Below are positions 21,406 to 28,756 of a stretch of 64,000 nt of DNA, one piece after another. The position numbers were made by a program, and so were the translations under genes. The stretch lies in the NCBI GenBank assembly GCA_902801845.1, contig CADCJW010000005.1, forward strand, positions 62,001-126,000, written 5' to 3'. Each line of letters opens with the position of its first letter. Positions within the stretch are counted from its first letter, which is position 1. The notes under the pieces are model-generated. The model worked only from the letters and a program-made list of their open reading frames with translations, did not search any database and was not told the origin of the DNA. The stretch is from an uncultured Eubacteriales bacterium (GTDB lineage: Bacteria; Bacillota; Clostridia; Christensenellales; CAG-138).

Positions 21406-22050
21406 CTATCCCTCCTTTTTTATGCCCCGAATGGGGTGACGGATAACGGTTTTCAGCTTCTCCGGGGCGGTCTTGCGGGCGTCGCTCAGGTAGATCTCGT
21501 GGTGCATCCGCCGATCCGAGATATCCAGGGCATACCCCCGTTGAGCCATGTATTCGTGCATTTTGGCCACGGTGGCGGGTTCGTCGTCATAGGGCCCCAG
21601 GTGCATGCACTGGACGCAGAGCCCCTCGTCGTAGGTGAAAAACTCCACTTTTGAAAAGTCCATCTTCTTTTTCCGGGCAGCCTCCGCCACCGCCCAGTCA
21701 AAGTCGGCTCGGGTGACGAAATCCGGCAGCCGGATCACGGAGATCCAGCGAAAAGCCTCCTTATGGGCATAGTCGATGTCGGCCACCCCCTCCTGCCACC
21801 AGAAGCCCTCCAAAGGCGGCACCACGTAATCGAAGTAACCCTCGATCCGATGGTCCCCCATCTTGCTCATCTTGATGGTGAAGGCCACGCCGTACAGCAG
21901 GCCGATGGCCTGCTGGTACGCGCCGTCCGCCGCGTTGGGGTCGCCCTGGCCCCGCACGGCGATATAGTTCACGGGCGGCACCGTCACGATGCCGGGATGC
22001 TCCTTCGGCAGATAGAACTCCTTATATTCCTTCTTGAAATCGAATGCCAT
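21406..22050 (-). CDS. GyrI-like small-molecule-binding domain protein
   Basis: The start is placed at 22048-22050 with GGGAGGAAAC upstream. The 214-residue product opens MAFDFKKEYKEFYLP and has VPPVNYIAVRGQGDP early, then GYFDYVVPPLEGFWW, HKEAFRWISVIRLPDFV and LCVQCMHLGPYDDEPATVAKMHEY. This matches GyrI-like/SOUL-type effector-binding proteins of Clostridia. Such domains bind hydrophobic cations or other small ligands, and some act as hydrolases. The paired VOC gene suggests a small xenobiotic-handling operon, which is inference. Confidence 0.8.
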   Translation of the reverse strand: MAFDFKKEYKEFYLPKEHPGIVTVPPVNYIAVRGQGDPNAADGAYQQAIGLLYGVAFTIKMSKMGDHRIEGYFDYVVPPLEGFWWQEGVADIDYAHKEAFRWISVIRLPDFVTRADFDWAVAEAARKKKMDFSKVEFFTYDEGLCVQCMHLGPYDDEPATVAKMHEYMAQRGYALDISDRRMHHEIYLSDARKTAPEKLKTVIRHPIRGIKKEG

Positions 22051-22153
22051 GTTTCCTCCCTGTGTCCTTTTGTGTTCGTTCGTTATATACAGTATAGGAA
22101 CCCGGAGGGGACCTGTCAACGCCCCCTTGTCGGCGCGGCTTTTTCGACGATCC

Positions 22154-22182
22154 TTTACAAAAACCGCGGCCTGTGGTATAAA
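22154..22182 (+). promoter_or_regulatory. promoter of lipase-like gene
   Basis: TTTACA (22154-22159), 17 bases, TATAAA (22177-22182) with the TGG extended -10 element. Confidence 0.75.
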
Positions 22183-22214
22183 ATGGGCAGATCCAGGAAA
22201 AAGAGGCGCTTTTC

Positions 22215-23000
22215 ATGCAGTATCGGCGGCTCCCTTACGAGGAGTACTTCATCAACACCAGCGAGGATTATACCCATACCGGGCGGGCCACCTACCCGGT
22301 GAAGTACGTCGCCGTGAAATACAACACCACCAAACTCGGGAAGCTTCTGGGCCTTGCCCATGAGGTCAACTACGAGATCCACTACGAGCAGGGGCGGGAC
22401 GTGATCCAGATCCACTTTCAGCGCACCTTCGGGGCCATCGACTGGGTGGCCAACGTGTTCGAATTCGGCAGCCGGTACTATCGAGCCATCGAGTTTGAGG
22501 GGGAGCCCCTGCAGCTTCGGGTGCATCACGGCTGGGGGAACATGTATCTTGCCATCAAACAGGAGGTGCGGGAACAGTGGGCTGCCCTTCATGAGGAGCA
22601 TCCCGAGGCGGCCACGGAGATTTTGGGCTGGTCTTTGGGCTCAGCCATCGCCTGCCTCTGCTGCCAGGATTTGAATTACAACTTCGGCGTGAAGCCCTAT
22701 CTGTATACCTTCGGCAGCGTGCGCCCCTTCAAATGCACCCCGCTGAATCGAAAGCGGATGCAGCGATACCTTTCCACCCTGTGCACGGAGTGCGCCAACT
22801 TCGCGGACGTCAACGACCTCATCACCTATATGCCCCCCTTCCGGGGGTTCACCATGATCCACCGGGTCAAGGTGGGCACGGACCAGAAGCGCTCCCTGTT
22901 CCGCCTGCTCCATCCCCTCCGCTACCACGTCCATTACGACCTGCCGGGGCTCTATAAGAAGCTCACCAGCCAGGCGGCGGAGGCGTCGGACGATCCCTGA
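22215..23000 (+). CDS. lipase class 3-like serine hydrolase
   Basis: The 261-residue protein has the nucleophile elbow EILGWSLGSAIA (GxSxG, Ser near residue 140). It also has the upstream VHHGWGNMYLAIKQEV segment typical of class 3 lipases (HxGw), and NDLITYMPP and MIHRVKVG stretches that could carry the Asp and His of the triad. No signal peptide is present, so it would act in the cytoplasm. A GAGG site lies 8 bases before the ATG, and a good promoter precedes it. Substrate unknown: lipid, ester or peptide esters are possible. Confidence 0.8.
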   Translation: MQYRRLPYEEYFINTSEDYTHTGRATYPVKYVAVKYNTTKLGKLLGLAHEVNYEIHYEQGRDVIQIHFQRTFGAIDWVANVFEFGSRYYRAIEFEGEPLQLRVHHGWGNMYLAIKQEVREQWAALHEEHPEAATEILGWSLGSAIACLCCQDLNYNFGVKPYLYTFGSVRPFKCTPLNRKRMQRYLSTLCTECANFADVNDLITYMPPFRGFTMIHRVKVGTDQKRSLFRLLHPLRYHVHYDLPGLYKKLTSQAAEASDDP

Positions 23001-23002
23001 GG

Positions 23003-23323
23003 CTATTCCTCGTCGTCCCCCTGCCGGTGCCGGAGCCGCAGCCACTCGTTGTAGCTGGTCTGGGCCTCCTGGCTCTCCTTCCTCTGCCGCCAGGATTCCG
23101 CCTCGCTGGCGATGGCCAGCATCTCGTCCACGATGGCCTCCACGCTGCGGGACCGGACGCTTCTAAGATACGACGTCATGCGGCCCATGGACCGGGGACT
23201 GCCCAACTCCGCGGCCAGCAGCTCCCCAAACTCCGCCGGGAACCCCAGCGACAGCACCTCACGGCAAAGGTCAGCCTTTGCCATACTCCATTCCAGTCTG
23301 TTTTTTTGGCCTTTTTCCGTCAT
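23003..23323 (-). CDS. small hypothetical protein
   Basis: The 106-residue protein is highly charged and predicted mostly helical (ELLAAELGSPRSMGRMTSYL, then SVEAIVDEMLAIASEAESWRQRKES). It has no signal or membrane segment. The MGRMTSYLRSVRSRSVEAIVDEML part is a pattern I have seen in small uncharacterised clostridial proteins, without a known role. It converges on the lipase gene two bases away. The start is uncertain: an internal ATG at about 23284 is an alternative. Confidence 0.55.
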   Translation of the reverse strand: MTEKGQKNRLEWSMAKADLCREVLSLGFPAEFGELLAAELGSPRSMGRMTSYLRSVRSRSVEAIVDEMLAIASEAESWRQRKESQEAQTSYNEWLRLRHRQGDDEE

Positions 23324-23514
23324 CTCTCCTGCCCGCTTCCGGATCTTTATTGCATAGTATATCAGGCGGCTGACAAAAAGCGAAGCTCATTTTTGCATCT
23401 TATGGCCTCAAAATGCATCTTGCCGTCCGAGGCCTTGAAAACGATGAAAAAAACGGTAGAATGGCTCTGTAAGCAAGATGACCCGGGCACCGCCGGGACA
23501 AAGGAGGCATGATG

Positions 23515-24003
23515 ATGAAGGTGATCCTATACGATCTCGATCGGACCTACGACGAGCTGATCGAAACGAAATGCGACCGCGCGCTGGCGGCGGACGGGAA
23601 ATACGCGCCTTGTCAGGGCTGCTTCGGCTGCTGGACCAAGCATCCGGCGGAATGCAAGATGAAGGATACGCTCCAGCAGGTCTGCCGAATCATCGGCCAG
23701 GCGGACGAACTGGTGATCGTCACGAAGAATCTCTACGGCGGATACAGCGCCGCCGTCAAAAATGTGCTGGACCGCTCCATCGGCACCTCCACCCCCTTCA
23801 GCACCTACCGGGGCCGACAGATGCACCACACCCTGCGCTACGGGCGGCACGATCTTTGGAAGGTGGTCGCCTACGGTGAGATCACGGAGGCTGAGAAGGA
23901 GACCTTCCGGCTGCTGGCTCAACGCAACGCCCTCAACGACGGATATCAGCGGTCCGAAGTCCTGTTCCTCGAAGACCTGACGAAACTGGAGGGAGCCCTA
24001 TGA
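23515..24003 (+). CDS. flavodoxin-fold NAD(P)H oxidoreductase, short
   Basis: Three consecutive ATG codons start the frame; the third (23515) sits 7 bases from AGGAGG and is chosen. The 162-residue product starts MKVILYDLDRTYDELIE and has CQGCFGCWTKHPAECKMKD, then NLYGGYSAAVKNVLDRSIGT. This is the FMN-reductase/iron-sulfur-flavoprotein-like pattern but lacks a canonical N-terminal phosphate loop. The stop overlaps the start of the next flavodoxin-like gene (ATGA), so they are translated together and may form a complex. Confidence 0.65.
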   Translation: MKVILYDLDRTYDELIETKCDRALAADGKYAPCQGCFGCWTKHPAECKMKDTLQQVCRIIGQADELVIVTKNLYGGYSAAVKNVLDRSIGTSTPFSTYRGRQMHHTLRYGRHDLWKVVAYGEITEAEKETFRLLAQRNALNDGYQRSEVLFLEDLTKLEGAL

Positions 24004-24755
24004 AAACCGTGTTCATCAACTGCAGCCCCAAGAAGAGCTTTTGCGCCTCCGCCTACTTCCTGTTCCTGCAGCGCCTGTTCGTGGGTGGGCGGAAGGTCAC
24101 GGAGAAGCTCCGCACGCCGGCGGATCACGACCGGATCCTGAAGGAGCTTTCGGATGCCCAGGCGGTGGTGTTCGGCCTCCCCCTCTATGTGGACGGCATC
24201 CCCTCCCACGTGCTCCGATTCCTGGAGAAGATGGAATCCTACTGCCGGGAGAACGATCTGCACCTTGCCGTCTACTGCGTCGCCAACAACGGCTTTATCG
24301 AGGGCAAGCAGAACGAGCCTTTGATGCAGGGCTTCCAGCACTTTTGCAGCCGCGCAGGGCTCACCTGGGGCGGCGGCGTAGGGATCGGCGGCGGCGTGAT
24401 GCTGAACGTGACCCGGATCCTGTTCCTGGTGGACATCGGGCTGTTGGCGCTGAACACGCTGCTCAGCGTTGCCAACACCGGGAACTTCTTCCCCAGGGAC
24501 GCATGGATCAGCTTCGGCGAAAACGCGGCGCTGCTGCTGTACTTCAATCTGGGTGTGCTCGTCTACCTGGCCCGCATGGGCGGCTTCATCCGCAAAGGGG
24601 CCTGCGCCGGGAAGAAATACACCCGTATCCTGATCCCCTCCTTCGTCTTCATCCTGTTCGCGGACATTTTTTTCATCATCATCTCCCTGTTCGAGGGCGG
24701 CCTCTTTCAGGGCTGGCTTTCGAAAAAGGCTCCGACGGAAGCGGGAAGGAGCTAA
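24000..24755 (+). CDS. flavodoxin-like domain fused to membrane helices
   Basis: The 251-residue protein begins MKTVFINCSPKKSFCASAYF (flavin phosphate loop type) and has VVFGLPLYVDGIPSHVLRFLE and CVANNGFIEGKQ typical of NAD(P)H-dependent oxidoreductases. From about residue 140 it changes to hydrophobic segments (RILFLVDIGLLALNTLL, AALLLYFNLGVLVYLA, ILIPSFVFILFADIFFIIIS), giving three or so membrane helices. A membrane-tethered flavoprotein is suggested. It is coupled to the preceding flavodoxin-like gene by a 4-base overlap, and the pair could be a small electron-transfer unit. Substrate unknown. Confidence 0.6.
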   Translation: MKTVFINCSPKKSFCASAYFLFLQRLFVGGRKVTEKLRTPADHDRILKELSDAQAVVFGLPLYVDGIPSHVLRFLEKMESYCRENDLHLAVYCVANNGFIEGKQNEPLMQGFQHFCSRAGLTWGGGVGIGGGVMLNVTRILFLVDIGLLALNTLLSVANTGNFFPRDAWISFGENAALLLYFNLGVLVYLARMGGFIRKGACAGKKYTRILIPSFVFILFADIFFIIISLFEGGLFQGWLSKKAPTEAGRS

Positions 24756-24771
24756 GATCACCCACATTTCC

Positions 24772-24800
24772 TTGCATTTCGCCCTCAACCTCCGTATAAT
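24772..24800 (+). promoter_or_regulatory. promoter of LytTR operon
   Basis: TTGCAT (24772-24777), 17 bases, consensus TATAAT (24795-24800), just after the stop of the preceding gene. Confidence 0.8.
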
Positions 24801-24835
24801 GGTCGCAAAGAGTATCTGGCACGGGAGGGGCGTCT

Positions 24836-25276
24836 ATGGATGTGAGGATCAGGCAAATCGGCCCGGCAGAGCAGGAGCTGGTCCTGATCTGCTGTCGGGC
24901 GGTCACCGAGGAGGTTCGGGAGATCGCCGCCTTCGTCAAGTCCCGGCAGGGAAGCCTGTCCGGCGTGCTGGACGAAAAGCAGTATGAGGTCCCCGTGTCC
25001 GAACTGTACTACATCGAGTCGGTGGACGGCAAGACCTTCCTGTACACGAAGGAAAAGGTCTATGAAACAGGCTACCGGATCTACGAGCTGGAGAGCCTGC
25101 TGCGGCCCAAGCACTTTTTACGCGTATCCAAGTCCATGCTCCTGAACCTGATGAAGATCCGCTCCATCCAGCCCGCCCTGAACGGGCGGCTGAGCGCCGT
25201 CCTTCGATCCGGCGAGGAAGTGATCATCTCCCGCAGCTACGTGAAGGATCTGAAATCCGCCTTGAAAGGAGAGTGA
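24836..25276 (+). CDS. LytTR-family DNA-binding regulator
   Basis: The 146-residue protein has about 50 N-terminal residues without a receiver domain, then a LytTR domain: VPVSELYYIESVDGKTFLYTKEKVYETGYRIYELESLL, FLRVSKSMLLNL and VIISRSYVKDLKSAL. It should bind direct repeats in promoters. GGGAGGGG precedes the ATG. It is followed 6 bases later by a DUF3021 membrane protein, the common LytTR/DUF3021 two-gene arrangement in Firmicutes in which the membrane protein is thought to restrain the regulator. Target genes are not evident beyond its own operon. Confidence 0.9.
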   Translation: MDVRIRQIGPAEQELVLICCRAVTEEVREIAAFVKSRQGSLSGVLDEKQYEVPVSELYYIESVDGKTFLYTKEKVYETGYRIYELESLLRPKHFLRVSKSMLLNLMKIRSIQPALNGRLSAVLRSGEEVIISRSYVKDLKSALKGE

Positions 25277-25282
25277 GATCCC

Positions 25283-25732
25283 ATGAGCATCAAGCAATTT
25301 ATCGTACGGAAGCTGGGTCTGTTCTTCATGCTGTCGACCCTTATCACCGTCGCCATCTATCTGCTCGGGTCTCACTTCGACGGGGAGGCCCGCTTCGGAT
25401 ACGATGGCTTTCTCTCCCCTCTCCTCTACGCCGGCTGCTGCGTGCTCCCCAGTTTGGTGACCTGGTCGAAGCGGGAACTGAAGCCCCGGGAGCTGATCCT
25501 GCGGGAGCTGATACAGTTTCTGCTCACCGAGGCCGTGGTGCTGTTCTTGGCCTTCCGCAGCCGCACCATCGACACCTCCCGGCCCGCCGTGGTGCTGGGG
25601 ATCGCGGGAAGCGTGCTGGTGATCTATCTGCTGGTGTTCCTCTTCTCCTGGCTGGTGAACTCCGCCCAGGCCAAGCAGGTCAACCAGGAGCTGCAGGCGT
25701 TCCAGCGGCTCCATGGGAATGACGATGTTTGA
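25283..25732 (+). CDS. DUF3021 membrane protein, LytTR partner
   Basis: The 149-residue protein has four hydrophobic segments (KLGLFFMLSTLITVAIYLL, LLYAGCCVLPSLVTW, FLLTEAVVLFLAF, VLGIAGSVLVIYLLVFLFSWL) and a polar C-terminal helix (NSAQAKQVNQELQAFQRLHG). Size, topology and position directly behind a LytTR regulator identify DUF3021. A function as membrane-bound inhibitor or sensor for that regulator is known for similar pairs and inferred here. Confidence 0.85.
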   Translation: MSIKQFIVRKLGLFFMLSTLITVAIYLLGSHFDGEARFGYDGFLSPLLYAGCCVLPSLVTWSKRELKPRELILRELIQFLLTEAVVLFLAFRSRTIDTSRPAVVLGIAGSVLVIYLLVFLFSWLVNSAQAKQVNQELQAFQRLHGNDDV

Positions 25733-25793
25733 CGAACTCTCCCACATGCCGGGAAGGTGTGGTATACTGTCACTTGAAAGCAGGTGATTGCAG

Positions 25794-26468
25794 ATGAAAC
25801 GGACGCCCATCGACAAGCGGGAGCTCCCAGACTACACCCGCGGGGAAGAAATCATGAACATGGTCAGCCACATCGTGGGCGGCGGCATCGGGGTCGTCGT
25901 GCTGATCCTGGGCATCCTTTTCGCGGCCCGCAAGCGCGACGGCTGGGGCGTCGTCAGCGCCGTCCTCTACGGCCTGGCCATGATCTGGCTCTACACCATG
26001 AGCAGCGTCTACCACGGCCTTCGGCCCAGCCGGGCCAAGAAGGTCATGCAGGTGCTGGATCACTGCACCATCTACGCCCTGATCGCGGGCACCTATACGC
26101 CGGTGCTGCTGGCGGGCATCCGGCCCCTCTACCCCGTCCTCGCCTGGGTCTGCTTCGGCGTCGAATGGGGGCTCGTGGCCCTGGCCACCACGCTCACCGC
26201 CATCGATTTGAAGAAATACAACGTGCTGTCCATGATCTGCTATATCGGCATGGGCTGGATGATCGTCCTGGTCCTGCCCCAGACCATCGAAGCCATCACC
26301 CTTTCCGGCTTCTACTGGCTCCTGGCGGGCGGCATCGCCTACACCGTGGGCGCCGTCCTATACGGCATCGGCAGCAAGCGCCGCTGGTTCCACTCCGTCT
26401 TTCACCTGTTCGTGCTGTTGGGGAGCGTTTTGCAGGCGGTGGCGATACTGGGGTACGTGCTGAAATAA
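25794..26468 (+). CDS. hemolysin III family (PAQR-type) membrane protein
   Basis: The 224-residue protein has seven predicted membrane helices and the PAQR/HlyIII conserved residues: EEIMNMVSHIVGGGIG near the N-terminus, SSVYHGLRPSRAKKVMQVLDHCTIYALIAGTYTP (Ser, His, Asp) and, near the C-terminus, FHSVFHLFVLLGS with the paired His. Eukaryotic relatives are metal-dependent ceramidase-like receptors; bacterial YqfA proteins affect membrane properties but their reaction is unsettled. ATG 25794 is preferred. An extended -10 (TGGTATACT) lies about 25 bases upstream. Confidence 0.9.
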   Translation: MKRTPIDKRELPDYTRGEEIMNMVSHIVGGGIGVVVLILGILFAARKRDGWGVVSAVLYGLAMIWLYTMSSVYHGLRPSRAKKVMQVLDHCTIYALIAGTYTPVLLAGIRPLYPVLAWVCFGVEWGLVALATTLTAIDLKKYNVLSMICYIGMGWMIVLVLPQTIEAITLSGFYWLLAGGIAYTVGAVLYGIGSKRRWFHSVFHLFVLLGSVLQAVAILGYVLK

Positions 26469-26471
26469 TGC

Positions 26472-26491
26472 GGCGCCCAGGGGGATTCGAA
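26472..26491 (-). repeat. partial copy of the tRNA-Arg 3' end
   Basis: Read on the minus strand, this stretch repeats the T-loop and acceptor end of the tRNA-Arg at 26762-26834 with one or two substitutions. The 3' flank (TCGGCTGCGGCCTCGC) is repeated at 26629-26644 next to the second copy, so the two fragments share more than the tRNA part. Confidence 0.6.
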
Positions 26492-26528
26492 CCTTCGGCT
26501 GCGGCCTCGCGAAGGGGCCGAGCGCTCG

Positions 26529-26553
26529 AAAAACGCCACTGTGCGGCGTTTTT
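26529..26553. terminator. bidirectional intrinsic terminator
   Basis: AAAAACGCC (26529-26537) pairs with GGCGTTTTT (26545-26553) around a 7-base loop, about 60 bases after the hemolysin III stop. Confidence 0.7.
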
Positions 26554-26603
26554 AATGAGGCTGGGCGAAGCCCATGGGAGCGACTTTAAAAGGCTCAAGA
26601 TAT

Positions 26604-26718
26604 GGCGCGCCCAGGGAGATTCGAACCCTCGGCTGCGGCCTCGCTCAGCCCGCGGCTCTGAGGCTCCACCGGAGCCTCATTCACTACCGCGGGCAGTTCG
26701 AATCTCCCTGGGCGCGCC
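26604..26718. mobile_element. 115-bp nested inverted repeat built from tRNA-Arg 3' ends
   Basis: The ends are perfect 22-base inverted repeats (26604-26625 and 26697-26718), each identical to the last bases of the neighbouring tRNA-Arg from the T-loop onward. Inside are CCCGCGG (26649-26655) facing CCGCGGG (26687-26693), and TGAGGCTCC (26659-26667) facing GGAGCCTCA (26671-26679) around ACC. The whole unit could fold into one long hairpin or cruciform. It could be a miniature element that captured a tRNA end, an attachment-site scar, or a structured RNA. I found no integrase or transposase in the window. Confidence 0.55.
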
Positions 26719-26722
26719 TTAT

Positions 26723-26759
26723 AACAAAACAGACACCCCGATGGGGTGTCTGTTTTGTT
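26723..26759. terminator. strong bidirectional terminator after tRNA-Arg
   Basis: A 17-base arm (26723-26739) pairs perfectly with 26743-26759 around a 3-base loop; GACACCCC/GGGGTGTC is the GC core, flanked by AACAAAAC/GTTTTGTT. It follows the tRNA on the minus strand. Confidence 0.85.
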
Positions 26760-26761
26760 GG

Positions 26762-26834
26762 CGCGCCCAGGGAGATTCGAACTCTCGACCTACCGGTTCG
26801 TAGCCGGGCACTCTATCCGCTGAGCTATGGGCGC
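26762..26834 (-). tRNA. tRNA-Arg (anticodon ACG)
   Basis: On the minus strand the acceptor stem GCGCCCA pairs with TGGGCGC, the D-arm reads GCTCAGCGGATAGAGT, and the anticodon stem-loop CCGGCTACGAACCGG exposes ACG. The T-arm is GAGAG-TTCGAAT-CTCCC. The discriminator is G, and CCA is encoded next (26761-26759), overlapping the terminator. ACG becomes ICG by deamination and reads CGU, CGC and CGA. Confidence 0.95.
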
Positions 26835-26933
26835 ATTCGTTCCGGATGAACCCGGAACGCTTATCTATTGTAGCCATCCAAGGCCGAAATGTCAAGAGGA
26901 AAAACGGGATTTTCGGCCGGAAAAATCGGAGGA

Positions 26934-27353
26934 TCAGACAGGACGATCCTCGGTCTGGTTGATGACCATGGCGATGCCGGCGTTCTTGATCATCCGGGAG
27001 CACATGACGCAGGGTTCCGCCTTCTCCAGGGGCTTTCCGTTCTCGAATCCAAAGAGATAGAGGGTGGAGCCCAGCATCTCGTTGCGGCTGGCGGAGATGA
27101 TGGCGTTGCACTCGGCGTGGACGGCCACACACTTTTCGTACTGCTCCCCGTGGGGGATGCCGTGGGCCTCCCGCCAGCAGACGCCCACGTCGCAGCAGTT
27201 CTCGTCGCCCCGGGGAGCGCCGTTGTAGCCGGTGGCCACGATCTCGTCGTTCTTCACGATGACGGCCCCGTACTGCCGCCGAAGGCAGGTGGACCGGCGC
27301 GCCACCTCCGCCGCGATGTCCAGATAATACTGTCGCTTGCTGACCCGTTCCAT
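26934..27353 (-). CDS. dCMP deaminase-type cytidine deaminase family protein
   Basis: The start is placed at 27351-27353 with GGAGG seven bases upstream. The 139-residue protein has the zinc-deaminase motifs VHAECNAII (HxE) and EPCVMCSRMIKNAG (PCxxC), plus RSTCLRRQYGAVIVKNDEIVATGYNGAP and an extra Cys/His cluster NCCDVGVCWREAHGIPHGEQYEKC typical of ComEB/dCMP deaminases. It probably converts dCMP to dUMP for thymidylate synthesis. It lies 100 bases upstream of tRNA-Arg on the same strand. Confidence 0.9.
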   Translation of the reverse strand: MERVSKRQYYLDIAAEVARRSTCLRRQYGAVIVKNDEIVATGYNGAPRGDENCCDVGVCWREAHGIPHGEQYEKCVAVHAECNAIISASRNEMLGSTLYLFGFENGKPLEKAEPCVMCSRMIKNAGIAMVINQTEDRPV

Positions 27354-27440
27354 AGTGTTTCCTCCAAAGGTGTTTTGGTTAGTATAGCATATAGTGTTCT
27401 TGTATGACAATGGAATATTATCTTCTATCCATCAATCACT

Positions 27441-28727
27441 TCAAGCAGGAGGTAAATAATAGAGTTTTCCCTCTTTCAAGATCAATCTCACATCTTCCTG
27501 AAATAAATCTGCATTTTCTCTTAGCCTATCCTTTTCGAACATGCCAGTTTGCTTTTTTATCATCTCTGCTGTGCTTGCAGAGATAGATTTATAGTGTAAG
27601 TTATCATCAAATAAAGCAGGGAAAGTCATAATAAGTCTATCAACTCCCTGTCGCTCTCTTCTAATCAAATCAGTATCAATTTTCAGTCTATCACCATTCA
27701 CCACATGCCAAGCTTTAAGTTGTTCTATTGCGGCATTTGCTTGTTTCGCATAAGATGTATATATAGCATAGCATTTTTCTTTTGAAACAGACCCTAAGTT
27801 GAGTACAAAAGTCAATTCCTCGATTCTACATAATAATTCCAACAGAATCTTTTGATATTGGAACCAGCCGTTTGCTTCCTCAACGGATTTCTCATAATCC
27901 TCATAATCAAGCCCATTCCTTTTCGAGTAACCCTGCAATGTCAGATTTGCTTGCCCAAGCAATTGGGCACATTCATGTTCCAAATCATTCAAATGATGAA
28001 GTTCCCTATTTCGTAAGTTTTCATTTTCCATCGTCTCCGTTTGAAATGTCGAACACCTCTGAATTGCAACTACGAGCGCAAGGACTTTGCTCCTAAACTC
28101 ATTTTCCTGAAAACCTGCTATCTTACCCAATTCATTCGTGATAGAATCAAGCTGTTCGTGTATCTGTGTCATATAGTACTGACCAACAATTAGAGCGCCA
28201 ACGCTCATGGCAGCATTTGCCACGCCCAAGGCCGCAAATCCTTCGCCAACATTTCCATTCACTGGGACGAAGTTAGCATGCCCCTTTATATTATCTGCTC
28301 CTCGGTAGAAGCCTCTAAAAGCACCATCTACAGCTCTTGAACCTGTGAGCACAGCACCTTTTGGTATTATTGCTTGATACAGTTGGCCCGCAGTTTCTAT
28401 AACCTTATGATAGTTATAAGCAGCTCCTGCGTTTACTATAGCTTGAATAGTACCGGGAATCACTCCATCTATTTTAGCAAGAAGCGTTTTATCTGATACT
28501 TCGATTAGGTGTGATTCTTGTTCTTCGGTCAAGGCAGCGAGTTCCTCGAACTGAATAGTCATGCCTGACCTTTCTGCATTGATAACACCTGGTTTTTCTT
28601 CAGATAGCACTTCCTTTGTTTTGTTTGATTCCAAAGTCGATACATCCTTTTTCATTATGGCAATACTAACCAATGTAATCACTGTAGCACAAATAACGCA
28701 TATGGCAACAATGATGAATGGTTCCAT
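27441..28727 (-). CDS. AT-rich orphan gene: membrane-anchored protein of unknown function
   Basis: The 428-residue protein has an N-terminal membrane anchor (FIIVAICVICATVITLVSIAIM). It also has a glycine/alanine-rich hydrophobic segment around residues 160-185 (GFAALGVANAAMSVGALIVG), and long charged helical regions likely to form coiled coils (ENENLRNRELHHLNDLEHEC, EEANGWFQYQKILLELLCRIEEL). I do not recognise a family. GGAG precedes the ATG by 8 bases. Its codon use and base composition are much more AT-rich than both neighbours, and it lies next to a tRNA gene with duplicated ends, which suggests horizontal acquisition. Membrane-inserting helices with coiled coils are seen in some defence effectors, but nothing here proves that. 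Confidence 0.6.
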   Translation of the reverse strand: MEPFIIVAICVICATVITLVSIAIMKKDVSTLESNKTKEVLSEEKPGVINAERSGMTIQFEELAALTEEQESHLIEVSDKTLLAKIDGVIPGTIQAIVNAGAAYNYHKVIETAGQLYQAIIPKGAVLTGSRAVDGAFRGFYRGADNIKGHANFVPVNGNVGEGFAALGVANAAMSVGALIVGQYYMTQIHEQLDSITNELGKIAGFQENEFRSKVLALVVAIQRCSTFQTETMENENLRNRELHHLNDLEHECAQLLGQANLTLQGYSKRNGLDYEDYEKSVEEANGWFQYQKILLELLCRIEELTFVLNLGSVSKEKCYAIYTSYAKQANAAIEQLKAWHVVNGDRLKIDTDLIRRERQGVDRLIMTFPALFDDNLHYKSISASTAEMIKKQTGMFEKDRLRENADLFQEDVRLILKEGKLYYLPPA

Positions 28728-28756
28728 TCAAAACTCTCCTTCTATACTCAGCTAAA

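Noticed and set aside
26604..26718. Second tRNA gene or tRNA pseudogene
   Set aside because: Only the T-loop and acceptor end are present, in inverted duplicate; no D-arm or anticodon arm exists on either strand.
26472..26720. CRISPR array
   Set aside because: Repeats are only two or three, of unequal length, some inverted, derived from the tRNA; no cas genes in the window.
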